This document shows positions 1 through 10,003 of a DNA stretch of 64,000 nucleotides, in pieces. The first letter of the stretch is position 1, and the number at the start of each line of letters is the position of its first letter. The stretch is from the NCBI GenBank assembly GCA_002049455.2, contig KV919088.1, forward strand, positions 1 through 64,000, written 5' to 3'. The notes beneath the pieces are model-generated. The model had not been told where the DNA came from. It searched no databases and saw only the letters and a list, made by a program, of their open reading frames with translations. A program made the position numbers and the translations under genes. Source of the stretch: Porphyra umbilicalis. Its lineage: Eukaryota > Rhodophyta > Bangiophyceae > Bangiales > Bangiaceae.

Positions 1-705
1 CGATCGGGCCCATGTGACGGTGCGGCTGCCCAGCGCGCCAAGGAGCACGCAGAGGCGGTGCGGACAACGGTGCTGCAGGCGATTGTGGCTCACGGCAAGT
101 GGGCGTTCGGGACCGACCCGCTGGCGCTGTGGGGGGTCAGGCTGTGCACCAACGTCGCGTGTCCCGCGACGTACGTCGGGCGAGACACCAACGCGGCGCG
201 CAACATGTCCAAGATTTCCATCAAGAGCATGCAGGGTCGAAGCATCTACCCCCACATCCGGGGGTACACCGTGTCACGCGCGCCACCCCAGGAAGACCCA
301 GTCCAGGCGACGCCACACGCGGCTGCGATCGAGGCGGGTACCTACGAGGCCGGCTACGGGTGGACGCGCTGTTCACCCACGTCGTGGGAGCGTTGGCGCC
401 GACCTGTCGTCGCCGACGCGCCGGTCGCGGAGGCGGGGACGACCCCGGCGGTCGCGGAGGCCGGGACGGCCCCCACGGCCGTGCCAGTGGCGGCGCCAAC
501 GGTGCGGGTAGAGGCGCTGGGGGTGGTGGCAGACGGGGCGCACGACGCAGCTGCTGCGTCGGCAAGCGGTGACCTGGCGACGAGGATCGTCGGCCAGATG
601 GCTGCTGCCAGCCCCGCGCCAGCCGTGGGGCACAGCCACTCGTCTTCGAGCCGCCTCGAGCGGGTAATCGTAGACTGTTCACCAGGTTCATCTCGTGGGG
701 TGTGA
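1..705 (+). CDS. Fanzor/TnpB-like RNA-guided nuclease, C-terminal part (cut by window start)
   Basis: The frame is open from base 1 to the TGA at 703-705, so the N-terminus lies outside the window. Near base 150 it reads RLCTNVACPATYVGRDTNAA, followed by RNM. The GRDTNAARNM motif is the RuvC-III signature of TnpB and of its eukaryotic relatives the Fanzors; the Asp is a catalytic metal ligand, and the preceding C-X4-C resembles the second half of the zinc ribbon in those families. Family knowledge: these enzymes cut DNA guided by an omega-RNA encoded at the 3' end of the element. After the motif the protein runs about 170 residues into an Ala/Val/Pro-rich tail with no recognised domain, longer than usual. 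The RuvC-I and RuvC-II parts cannot be seen, so activity cannot be judged. A chance match is unlikely given the Cys pair plus the RDxNAARN spacing, but the call rests on about 25 residues. Confidence 0.62.
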   Translation, partial: RSGPCDGAAAQRAKEHAEAVRTTVLQAIVAHGKWAFGTDPLALWGVRLCTNVACPATYVGRDTNAARNMSKISIKSMQGRSIYPHIRGYTVSRAPPQEDPVQATPHAAAIEAGTYEAGYGWTRCSPTSWERWRRPVVADAPVAEAGTTPAVAEAGTAPTAVPVAAPTVRVEALGVVADGAHDAAAASASGDLATRIVGQMAAASPAPAVGHSHSSSSRLERVIVDCSPGSSRGV

Positions 706-745
706 ATAGGGAGCTTCGCTCCTCACCTCTTCCAGAGGTGACTAC
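706..745 (+). other. Two tandem hairpins directly after the Fanzor-like stop codon
   Basis: GGAGC-TTC-GCTCC (710-722) is followed at once by TCACCTCT-TCC-AGAGGTGA (723-741), an 8-bp perfect stem with a 3-base loop. In TnpB and Fanzor loci the guide RNA scaffold overlaps or follows the 3' end of the nuclease gene, so these hairpins are candidates for that scaffold. They could equally be a terminator-like or chance structure. No element end was identified next to them. Confidence 0.35.
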
Positions 746-2804
746 TGGTTTTAATCACATCAGCCTCCCCAATCAGCACCGGGATTTTGGCGGAGGGGTT
801 GCGGCCGAGAATGGCAGAATCCATGGCGCCCATGAGGGCAATCCCAGCAACGTCGGCCCCATCTTCCATTTAACCCCATCTGGAGTTGCAACGTGTGGGT
901 CCCTGAATGGAAAGACCATCCTGGGGGCCCCATATCCCAAACGTCGCGATGGACTTTGCTACATGGACCATCGAATGCCCTCTGGCCGATTGAACGATAG
1001 GGTCTACGTCGGTGGGTCCGACGAGGCCCCAATCTGACCTCGCCTCGTATTGCAGGGGACTACACAGCGTTTTGTCCCCGATTCCTCAAAACTGAGAACT
1101 GCCAGATTCGAACACGCCCACCGACGGTTCGCAGAACTGTCGCACATTGATCATGTGATCAAATTATGCCCACTTTTTGTTGATCTTGGAGACAGAGCCC
1201 GCAGTGGAGTTCAGAAGTGCTCGAAGACCATCTGCACCGATATTCAGTGGGAATCATCCTCACACCAGCACCTGCACATTCGGCAATTGTCCGGCGAAGT
1301 TACTGCCCCATGCTCATGAAGGATCATTCCGATTCGCTGGTTCTGATCGTTCTGCGTATCTTGCTGAGAACTGTCCTGAAGTAGGAGTAAGATCATCCTG
1401 AGGATCGTGCTCAGGACTGTCCTGGCGTCGGAGTACAATCATCCTGGGGACCGTCGTCATAGATTGAGTGAACGAGTGCGCAAGATTGATCTAGATTCCT
1501 GCCTCAAGGACTCGATCGTAGATGATAGCCTGGACTACTTCGAGTGACGTCGTGAGGAGGGTCTGCTGAAACCGATCAGAGAGCAAGACCTGCCCATGGG
1601 GCGTCGCTCCTGGGCCACGAAACGTGTGCAGAGGGAGCCTCAATGTGACTTGGTAGTCGTGCGACCAACACGCTGTTTCCCGGCGCAGAGGGGATGGGAA
1701 CTGGGTAAACATGCGTCGGCTCGCACATCGAGAATACCGTGAAGTCCCGGACGCACCCAGTCCCGAATTATCAATGATTGGGTCTCCTTCACGCGCAGTA
1801 AATTCGTTCTCAGCTCAGTGGCAAACTCGTTCCCTATCGCAGTAACACAGCATGTCCCGATCGTGCAATCCCCCGGTTTCAATACGTATCAGAAGCACTC
1901 GCACCTGAAACTCAAGCGCATGAGTGATATGTCAGATTCCACGATGGGCCATGGTCTGAACAAAGAGAGTGTCAAAATGTTTTTGTTCACGCTGTTGACG
2001 GAATAGGCAGACATTTTGTTAGCGGAAGAGGCAGTCAGACTATCAGTTGAACAAGTCCTCACATTTTTTTCGAATGACAGTCCCCGAGATGATCAGTGGG
2101 TCAGGATGACACTGCTTCTGGAACGATCCCAGAGTCAGTCCCGAAGATGATCCGCTGAACGAGTCCAGAACTGTAGTGATGAACTGCCGAATCACAGAGG
2201 TCACTTGAGAATCAGACAATCTGAAATGTAGGACTTTCGCTGAAACACGGAACTGTTGTGCACATGATCCTCCAAATCATGCTGAGGCCATCTCTCAGGA
2301 GCTTTGCATGGCTATCTCAAAACATTCTTTCGCGTCTACTCGTTATAGATTTACAAGCCGGCAAATTTAGAACTATCCCGGCGACGAAAAACCGACACGC
2401 AGTGTAGCCGAACGACGCTGGCTGATGTGTCCAAAACCGATGGCAGATCGTGCAGAGATAGTCACTAGATTCATTTGAAAATGGGCTCGGGCATGCCACG
2501 CGACATAGAAGTGATGCACAGTATGCGAATGAAGCCCAAACCGACAGGAATCAGGCTCAAGACGCAACAATATGGGGTGAATGCGACGACACCTGGCAGT
2601 GCCACGGCACCACGCGCAAGAATATTCGATGTCAACGCCTGACACAGGCGACGACCTGCGTTGCACGAGGCGCCACACCAGCGATCTTGGCCAGTCTGTT
2701 GGACAATCACCTGCCCGAGAGGACCACGGCACTGTCCGCACCGCAGAGTGGTCCTCCCAAATAGCTCGCAACACCCATGGACCATCTCTTGGGAGTGCAA
2801 GCTT
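742..2804. other. Non-coding stretch between the Fanzor-like end and the Harbinger element
   Basis: AT-richer than its surroundings, with no convincing coding frame. A degenerate 46-bp tandem duplication is visible around 1366-1460: ACTGTCCTG recurs 46 bp apart, followed by ATCATCCTG in both copies. A short palindrome, TTGATCATGTGATCAA, lies near 1147. Nothing else recognisable. Confidence 0.5.
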
Positions 2805-2807
2805 TTA

Positions 2808-2838
2808 GAGCACACCCAACAACGTCTCCCCCAAGTTC
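2808..2838 (+). repeat. Left terminal inverted repeat of the 10-kb Harbinger element
   Basis: 31 bp, inverted and 30/31 identical to 12776-12806. TTA precedes it at 2805-2807. Confidence 0.93.
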
Positions 2839-2978
2839 TGAAACCCCAAACGGAATATGCCACGTTTGCTTACGTGGAGGGCGGTGAGCGGCCCCCCATT
2901 TTTCTCATCCAAGAGGGCCCTCTGCCCTCCTGGAGTTACCGGAAACGAGGGCTACATGATCACCAGATGGCACGCCTA

Positions 2979-3230
2979 GTGTCTATTCCCCTGATCTTGA
3001 GGATTAATTGATCCTACTTACGCGTAAAAAAGGAATCTTTCTTCCTTGCCGTGCACGTTTTGGTACCCTCAGGTACCCTTGAACAGTCCGACGAGTAAGA
3101 CGGGCATGCTGCGTTCGCCTGTGACGGAAAAAAACAGAACGGACGTCAGAAACGTTCTTTTTTCAGGTGCCTCATATGAGGATCAATTGATCCTCAGAGG
3201 ATCAAATGATCCCCTCAGGGGAATAGACAC
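2979..3230. mobile_element. 252-bp MITE with TA target duplication (mariner-type)
   Basis: A 16-bp perfect inverted repeat, GTGTCTATTCCCCTGA, begins at 2979 and ends at 3230, with TA on both outer sides (2977-2978, 3231-3232). Inside the ends are GATC-rich palindromic segments such as GGATCAATTGATCC. There is no coding capacity. TA duplication with short repeats is typical of Tc1/mariner-derived MITEs; the flanking CTAG also allows a 4-bp duplication. Confidence 0.85.
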
Positions 3231-5646
3231 TAGTCAAGCCGGCTCTTCTGGGTCTGAGACTGACAGTGACCCACTGAAAACAGTGATGCAACGTGCAGAA
3301 ATCTGAGTGGTCAAAATCCATTTGGGTCGCGACCCAAATGCGACCCTGCCACACCAGCCTCTCTGACGGGGTTTCGACACAGCTGGGTTTCGATCGGAGT
3401 CGTTCGTCTCTCTATAACGCAATGGCTTGCATCGCCCTGCCCAGACCGCGCCATCTGTTGGCACCAACAGTCCCCTCACACCCCTCCCCTGCAACCGTGG
3501 CCGATCGGAGGTTCGCAAGGTGGTCGATACGAAGGATTGCGGCATGTAAGTCACTATTCTGCGTCTTTTTGCGGGAGGTGAGTGTTGTGCACTGCGTGTA
3601 TGCACGCCTCTATGGCCCCCTTGGCGCTGTCTGTTTCATCTGTGCTGCGGACACACATGGCTGACGGTTGCTTGCGTTCTCCCACGCTCCAAATGCTGCT
3701 GTGGCCTCGATGCTGCCCTCGAGTATCTCTATTCCTTCAGGGCTACCGCAGGAGACGTCGCCACAGCATTTGACGAGTCGGTATGGGCTTACAAGTGCGT
3801 CGGTTGTGGCTCTCTGTTTCTTAAAGAGGGCGGATAAGGTGTTTGCTGTGGCGGCTCAGACCGTCGCCACGCACGAGGGTCGTCTGCAAGAGCACTCCCG
3901 GTGACCAGGTGCCATTGTTTTGCTCTGTGTGTTCATAATAGTTGCAGTGGGGAGGATGTCGAGCAGCCAGACTGGCTGATGTCCTGTGGTTTGGTGGCTA
4001 GGGCAGTGAGCGAGCCAGTACTCGTCCGTCATTCGCTCCCCTCAAAAAGCCAGCACTCGTCCTTCATGAGCTCCTCTCCGTGGAAAAAGGGGCGAATCGG
4101 TGCCGATTCTCCGAGGTACAGGTCCCTGCCAGAAACCCCCCCCCCCCCCTCGAGGCCCCACTGGTGCGGTAGACCTGCTCCATGTTGCGATTCTGAAGAA
4201 AGGAGACGGGTTTGGCGTGCAATGTGAGGACAAGCTGACAATTTTGAAACTGACCAATGGATGAATGCTTTTGGACCGAGAAGCCAATGGGACGTCGCCG
4301 TTTCTGTCGCGACCCAGAAGAGCCGGTACACTGCGTCTTGACTAGGCGTGATGGGGAAAGCATGCTGGGGGATGCGCGCCCAGCAACGTTCGTCCCCAAG
4401 TGGTCGAAATTCGTTCATATCGTGAAGCAGTCTCGATGGCAAAACACACCGGACGAAAAGGCTGCCGTGCGGCAGAGATCGTGAGACAAAGTGACTATGA
4501 TCCTAGTGGAACCTTCCAAATCGCGTCAATAAAATACACTTTTGGCACACACGTCTGAAATAGAGAGACACGAATCTAGGACATCGGACGAAGTGGTCGC
4601 AACACGCGTCCAGAGTCAGCATGGCGGAAGAAACTTGGCACACTTGTCTCAAACCCGAGTCTCACGGGACACAACAGAGGTGCTGGCGTTGGTCGAGGTT
4701 CTCTCAACGGGTGCGTGATGCGATGCGCTGTCGCGATAAGCCCGAGTCGTGGACCGCGCGGTCCGTCCCGAAGCGCCATTCGGGTGCTTCTAGAAGCAAC
4801 GGTGGCCGACGCCGTTCGTTGGACCAGGCGTTGGCAGTCCCTGGAGGCGGGCTGGTGCAAAAATCCATTGGGGCAGTATCGCTGGTCCGACACCAGAAAA
4901 CTGGTCCGATCCCGCAACCAGTCTCACGATTTGTTTGCTTGACATGGGGAAATATTGAAAAGTTTGTAGTCGTATGGAGCCTTGTCATTGGCTCGCGGAA
5001 TTGTTTAGAAAAACTCAGATGGGAGGCGGATTCGATGCGGCAAGGGGTCAGCCGGCCCGTGATCAGATTGTGTTGCTTCCTGTGTCCTGTGTGCCCCCCT
5101 TCCGCCCACCGGTCATTCGGGGCCACCCCGTGACCACTGCGGATTGAGCGGGGGTGCGTGGAGGGCGCGCGGCTCACCGCGCATTGCGGCTGGGGAGGCG
5201 TCACCCGGGGCTCGTGTCCACCTCGGGCGCCCTCAAAGACACCTCGTGTATTTCGGGCCCGCTGCGGGCCTGCGCCCTGCCCCGCCCCCTCGTCCAGCGC
5301 GCACGAGGGGTCCCGCGGGCACGGTCGAGCACTGGTGCAGCTTGCGGGGGCGCGCCGCCGTCCCGCCCTCTGGCCCAACGACCGCCTGCGCGACACCGAT
5401 CACGTGCTTGCCGCCGGCGAGCCTGAGAGGAAGACGCCAGCAGCTCCTGGCCCTCCTCCCCCTGCCCCACTCATGCTGATTCTCTCCTTCTTGTCTCCCG
5501 CGCGCGTCTGTTGCAACCGACACGCCGCCGGTGTACCGCGAGCTCCGGCGGCGCGCCCATGTGCTCTGGTCACCGCTCCCCTCCTGTCCCCGTCTCCACC
5601 CCCGGCCTTCAAAAGCCGGCCTTTTTCCCCCCCCCCCTTTCCGATC
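3231..5646. other. Left-arm interior of the Harbinger element, no recognisable gene
   Basis: No frame here resembles a protein family. Composition climbs from mixed to strongly GC-rich after about 5100. A C homopolymer lies at 4137-4149. The frame that later encodes the Gly/Pro-rich protein is already open from about 5158, but the first ATG with plausible charged sequence behind it is at 5647. Confidence 0.5.
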
Positions 5647-7818
5647 ATGACCCGTAATCCGGACCGGGAGCGCGACACGGAGCGTCGCCGTGACCAGCGT
5701 CGTCTTCATCAAGAGCGGCTCGCGGTGCTCGCGCGGTGCACGTGTTCTTGCCACATCGCGGGCTGCCCACCGTGCTCAACGTTGGCCCCACCACGCGGGG
5801 GGCCCGCGCTTCCTGTCTCTAGTAGCTGTGCGCCGCCGGCTGGCCAAGGACGGCCGGTAGCTGGCGGCGCCTGGGTGCCGCCGCCCAACGCTACAACGAA
5901 TCAGGGCGGCGGAAATTGGGCCGGGGGGGCGGGACGGTCGTCACTGCCGGCGCGCGGCAGCTGGGGCCCGGGACCAAGGTTTGATCCCAACCAGGGTGGC
6001 GGACATTGGGGAGGGGGAGCGGGACGGGCGTCGCTGCCGCCGCGTGACGAGTGGGTGCCGCCGGCTCCCTGGAAGGACAATCAAGCCGGCAACCGTTGGG
6101 AGCAACCGCCCGACGGCAACGGCGGACACGGCGGTCGGGGGTGGGATACGGGCGGCAGTCGAGTGTCACCTCGCCGCTGTGGCTGGGCGTCGCCGGCTGG
6201 TCGGTCTTCTCAAGCCGGCGGCCACTGGGAGCCGCCGTTCCAACCGGACCACGAGTGCGGCGGCCGGGGACGGGACTCGCGGGACAGGGACGGATCTCCC
6301 CGCCGCGACATGTGGGCGCCGCCGGGCTCTCAAGGTCAAGGAGATCAACAGCCCGGTGGCCACGGCGGCAGTGGCTTCCATCCCAATCGCCAGCCTTCGC
6401 CGAGGCGGAACTGGGTGCCGCCGGGCGGGCAGCGTCCCCATCAGCCCGGCGGCTTTGGGCCACTGAGCGAGGATTAGTGGCCGCCGCGTAGCGAAGCAAG
6501 TCGTCAAGCCGGCGGCCACGCTGCACGCCACGAAGACTGGGGGCCGCCGGGTGGCCGCGCAAGTCGTCAATCCGGCGGCCACGCGGCGCGCCAAGACAAC
6601 TGCGGGCCGCCGGGAGGTCACTCAAGTCGTCAAGCTGGCGGCCACGCGGGACCCCACAACAACTGGGGGCCGCCGGGTGGAGGACCCCCCGAGACCGGCG
6701 ACTTTGAGCCGATCCGCAACAATTGGCAGCCGCTGGTCGAGGCCAGACTTCCGGACGCCGGCGGCTACGGTGCGCGTCGGGGGCCCTTCGGCGACGGACC
6801 AGCGCCGCCGGCTGCGGCCCAATCGCCGCTAGCCGGCGGCGGCGCATCACCGGCCGCCGGTGCCGGCGGCGACGCGCGTTGCACCGACAGACAAGTGCCG
6901 CCGGCAGCTGCTCCATTCCCGCTCGCCGGCGGCGGCGGATCGCTGCGCGCCGGCGGCGGCGCGTCACCGGCTGCCGGTACCGGCGGCGACGCGAGCCGCA
7001 CCGACGGACAAATGCGGCCGGCTGTTGCTTCGTCCCCACTCGCCGGCGGCGGTGGATCGCGTCTGGCCGGCGGCTGCGCATCACCGGCCGCCGGTACGGG
7101 GTGCAACGCGCCCCGCGCGAACGGACAAGTGCCGCCGGCTGTTGCCCAACCACCGCTAGCCGGCGGCGGCGCGTCACCGGCCGCCGGTACCGGCAGCGGC
7201 GGATCACCGGCCGCCGGCACGGGCGGCGACGCGCCCCGCGCGAACGGACAAGTTCCTCCGGCTGCTGGCCAAGCACCGCTAGCCGGCGGCGGGGCATCAA
7301 CGGCCGCCGGTACAGGCGGCGACGCGCCCCGCACCGACGGACAAGTGCCGCCGGCCGCTGCTCCGTCCCCGCTTGCCGGCGGCGGCTCATCAGCGGTCGC
7401 CTGTACCGGCGGCGACGCGCCCCGCACCGACGGACAAGTGCCGCCGGCTCGTGCTCTATCCCCACTCGCCGGCGGCGGCGGATCGCGTCGAACCGGCGGC
7501 GGCGCATCACCGGCCGCCTTTACAGGCGGCGACACGCGCCGCACCGACGGACAAGTGCCGCCGCCTGCTTCCCAATCGCCCCTAGCCGGCGGCGGCGCAT
7601 CAACGGCCGCCGGTACCGGCGGCGACGCGCGCCGCACCGACGGACAAGTGCCGCCGGCTGCTGCTCCGTCCCCGCCCGCCGGTGGCCGCTCATCACCGGC
7701 CGCCCGTACCGGCGGCGACGTGCTTTGCACGAACGTGCAAGTGCCGCCGGGTGCTGTTCGACCACCGCCAGCCGGCGGCGACGCATCACCTGCCGGCGGC
7801 GGTGGCACGTCCGTCTAG
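5647..7818 (+). pseudogene. Gly/Pro-rich tandem-repeat protein gene with one in-frame stop
   Basis: A single frame is open from the ATG at 5647 (MTRNPDRERDTERRRDQRRL) to 7818 except for one TAG at 6475-6477. Both sides of that stop encode the same kind of repeat: before it, blocks with GGG-W and W-PP motifs; after it, units ending WGPPGG joined to QAGGHA. In the alignment of units the TAG falls at a Trp position. From about 6830 the sequence changes to Ala/Gly/Pro units of 31 or 39 residues containing TDGQVPPAAAPSPLAGGG. The Myb/SANT-like frame begins 24 bp after this frame ends, in another frame, so the two may once have been a single long protein split by an indel or intron. Function unknown; the repeats resemble a low-complexity linker. 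The antisense strand is also open over long stretches because of composition. Confidence 0.5.
6860..7810 (+). repeat. Coding minisatellite, about nine units of 93 or 117 bp
   Basis: The core GACGGACAAGTGCCGCCGG recurs near 6886, 7002, 7120, 7240, 7336, 7429, 7546, 7639 and 7730. Spacings are about 93 or 117 bp, both multiples of three, so the frame is kept. Units differ by the presence of an extra 24-bp GGATCGCG-GCCGGCGGC block. Confidence 0.85.
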
Positions 7819-7841
7819 GCGGTCGCCGGGGCGGGCGGTTC

Positions 7842-9168
7842 ATGCCCCCTTCCCCACCTGTGGGTGGTGGCGAGGGCGCCGACCTGCTTGCCGCCACCTA
7901 CGCGCCGGCTGCCATGGGGACTGGGCTTGGATGGACGGACAAGGAGCGGGTGGTTCTCAGCCGGGCCTATCTGTCTACGTCATTGGACGCTGTGAAGGGG
8001 TCGGACCGGATTGGGACAACCTTTTGGGCGGAGGTGGTCGGGGAGTGTAAGCGCCTATTGGCCGGTCGCCCTGGCGCACGACGGCGCACCGAGAGCGATG
8101 TCGGGGGGGTGCAGAAGCAGTGGGACAAGATCTGGAGGGGGGTGAGCGATTTTGGCTCGCACTACCTGGCCGTTAAGCGGCTGTCGCTGACAGGAAACCC
8201 GAGCGACGAGGATATGATCAGCGCAGCTGTGGCGCGCTTTGGCGGGCTCGACATTTACGAGGAAATGCGGAAGGACCGGGCATCTGACAAGGCGAAGGGC
8301 AAGACAACGAAGCGGAAGGCGAAGCAGACGACCTGTTCGTGGGTGTCGTGTTGGCGGGTGTTACGCCACGTCGACAAGTTAAGCGGCGCCGCCGGGGCCA
8401 CCGCCTCAGACGGCGGGCGCTGGTGGCGCCGGCTCCTCATGCGCGTCTGCCGGCGGCCGTGCCTCCCAAAGCGACACGGACGAGGAAGAGAACGGGCCGC
8501 CTTCGGCGGGTGCCTTCCAGTCACGTCCGCGCGGTTCCAAGGCGGCCAAGCGGGAGATGAGTGAGGACGTCCGCGCGTCGCGGACGCTGAAGGACATCTC
8601 GGACGCTCTGCTGGCGCTGGCGCGGGCAACGACGGAGCGGATAACTGTGGCGTTTTTCAACACCGCGGAGATGCGCGACACCCCCGAGGCGATCGCCTTC
8701 CGCAAGATGCACGCGCGCAAGCTGATGGCGGCGGCTGGCATGGACTTGTCCTCGTCCCCGCCGGCGATGTCGTCGGGCCCGTCGGGGACGGCCGCCGCCT
8801 TGGCGACGGACGCGGGATCGTCGACCGCACCGGTGGCCGTGTCGGAGGTGCATCCGCTGCCGCCGGTCGGCAACAAGCCGGCGGCAGTCGAGTCCGAGTT
8901 GCAATCGCCGCCGGCGTCTGGGGACAACACGCCGGCGGCGCCTAAGACGACAGATCCTGTTCCCAAGTCGACAGGCTGAGGCAGGCCGAGCCGCTGCGCT
9001 CGGTCCCAGGTGACGAAGCAGGCGAAGGCGGCGGCGGCACTTGCTGCCGCGTCGCCTACTTTGGATGACGACGATGAGGTGTACTTGGTGCCCATGCACC
9101 ACGACAAGGCGGCGGACGACGCCGACTGTGCTGTACAAGAGGCCAGTGGGGAAGATGACCATTCCTAG
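7842..9168 (+). pseudogene. Harbinger-associated Myb/SANT-like DNA-binding protein, frame-broken
   Basis: The ATG at 7842 starts a protein with WTDKERVVLSRAYLSTSLDA, then GTTFWAEVV, a QKQWDKIWRG block and CWRVLRH. This is the order seen in plant Harbinger Myb-like proteins and NAM-associated domain proteins. At about 8380 the frame must change: the next frame continues with SDTDEEENGPPS and RPRGSKAAKREM, a hallmark of the same family, then a helical segment to 8976. A TGA at 8977-8979 is followed in the same frame by an acidic tail (LDDDDEVYLVPMHHDKA) ending at the TAG at 9166. Family knowledge: this protein binds the element ends and recruits the transposase to DNA. The frame change and stop could be short introns, but no compelling splice pair was found, so I call it broken. 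It faces the transposase gene, as in other two-gene Harbinger elements. Confidence 0.72.
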
Positions 9169-9354
9169 TCCCTGTAGTGTTTGATGCGTATGTGCTTTGT
9201 TCTGTAGCGTGCCAAAGGTTTTTTTTCCCCGTTGGTCAGGGTTTTTTTTCCTACTTCTGTGCACCGCGCATCCTACCACGAACGCCAACCACCCCTCGTG
9301 GATCCTTTGCATTCCCTGCCACTGAAGATAACCTCGCACAAACACCGGCGACGG

Positions 9355-9950
9355 GCGCTACACCCCCCACATATGGCGGCGCACGGACGCCGGCGGCAAC
9401 ATGCCCGGTCCCTTCCGCGCTCCAAACACCCGCCGCCGGTCTTGTCAACGCCGGCGGCGGAGCAGTCACACGTGGACGTCTCCCCTGCCCGCCCCCTTCC
9501 CCGTAAACTCAGAGCCGCCGCCAGCCATACCTACGCCGGCGGCGACACACCAGCACCCCTCCGCGCCCGACACGCCCGCCGCCGGTCTTTCCAACGCCGG
9601 CGGCGCAGCAGTCACACGTGAACGCCTCCCGTGCCCGCCCCGCCCCCAATACGCAGAGCCGCCGCCGGCAATACCGACGCCAGCGGCGACACACCAGCAC
9701 CCCTCCCCGCCTGAGACGCCCGCCGCCGATCTTGCCAACGCCGGCGGCGGAGCAGTCACACGTGGACGCCTCCCTTGCCCGCCCCCCCCCAACACGCAGA
9801 GCCGACGCCGGCAATACCGACGCCGGCGGCAACCCGTTTCGTCCCATGCCCGCCGCACACGTGCGCCGCCGGTCTCGCCAACGCCGGCGGCGGGGCAGTC
9901 ACATGAAGACGTCGACCCTGTCCGCCGCCCCCCCAAAAGATCCTCTCCTG
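9355..9950. repeat. Minisatellite of about 145 bp, four units, between the convergent genes
   Basis: CAGTCACA preceded by CGCCGGCGGCGG recurs at 9463, 9609, 9763 and 9896 (spacings 146, 154 and 133 bp). Each unit also holds GCCGCCGGC, CACCAGCACCCCTCC and CACGCAGAGCCG. It lies between the 3' ends of the two Harbinger genes, where terminators would be expected, followed by poly-A runs at 9965-9980 and 9991-10001. Confidence 0.8.
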
Positions 9951-10003
9951 ACGACGTTATGAAAGGAAAAAAAAAAAAACCTGCGCAGCGAGAAAAAAAA
10001 AAT

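Noticed and set aside
3905-4500. Small open frames in the Harbinger left arm
   Set aside because: Short, overlapping and without family resemblance.
5891-7510. Long minus-strand open frame (539 codons) opposite the Gly/Pro gene
   Set aside because: Arg-rich mirror of the repeat; open only because of GC composition, with no family-like segment.
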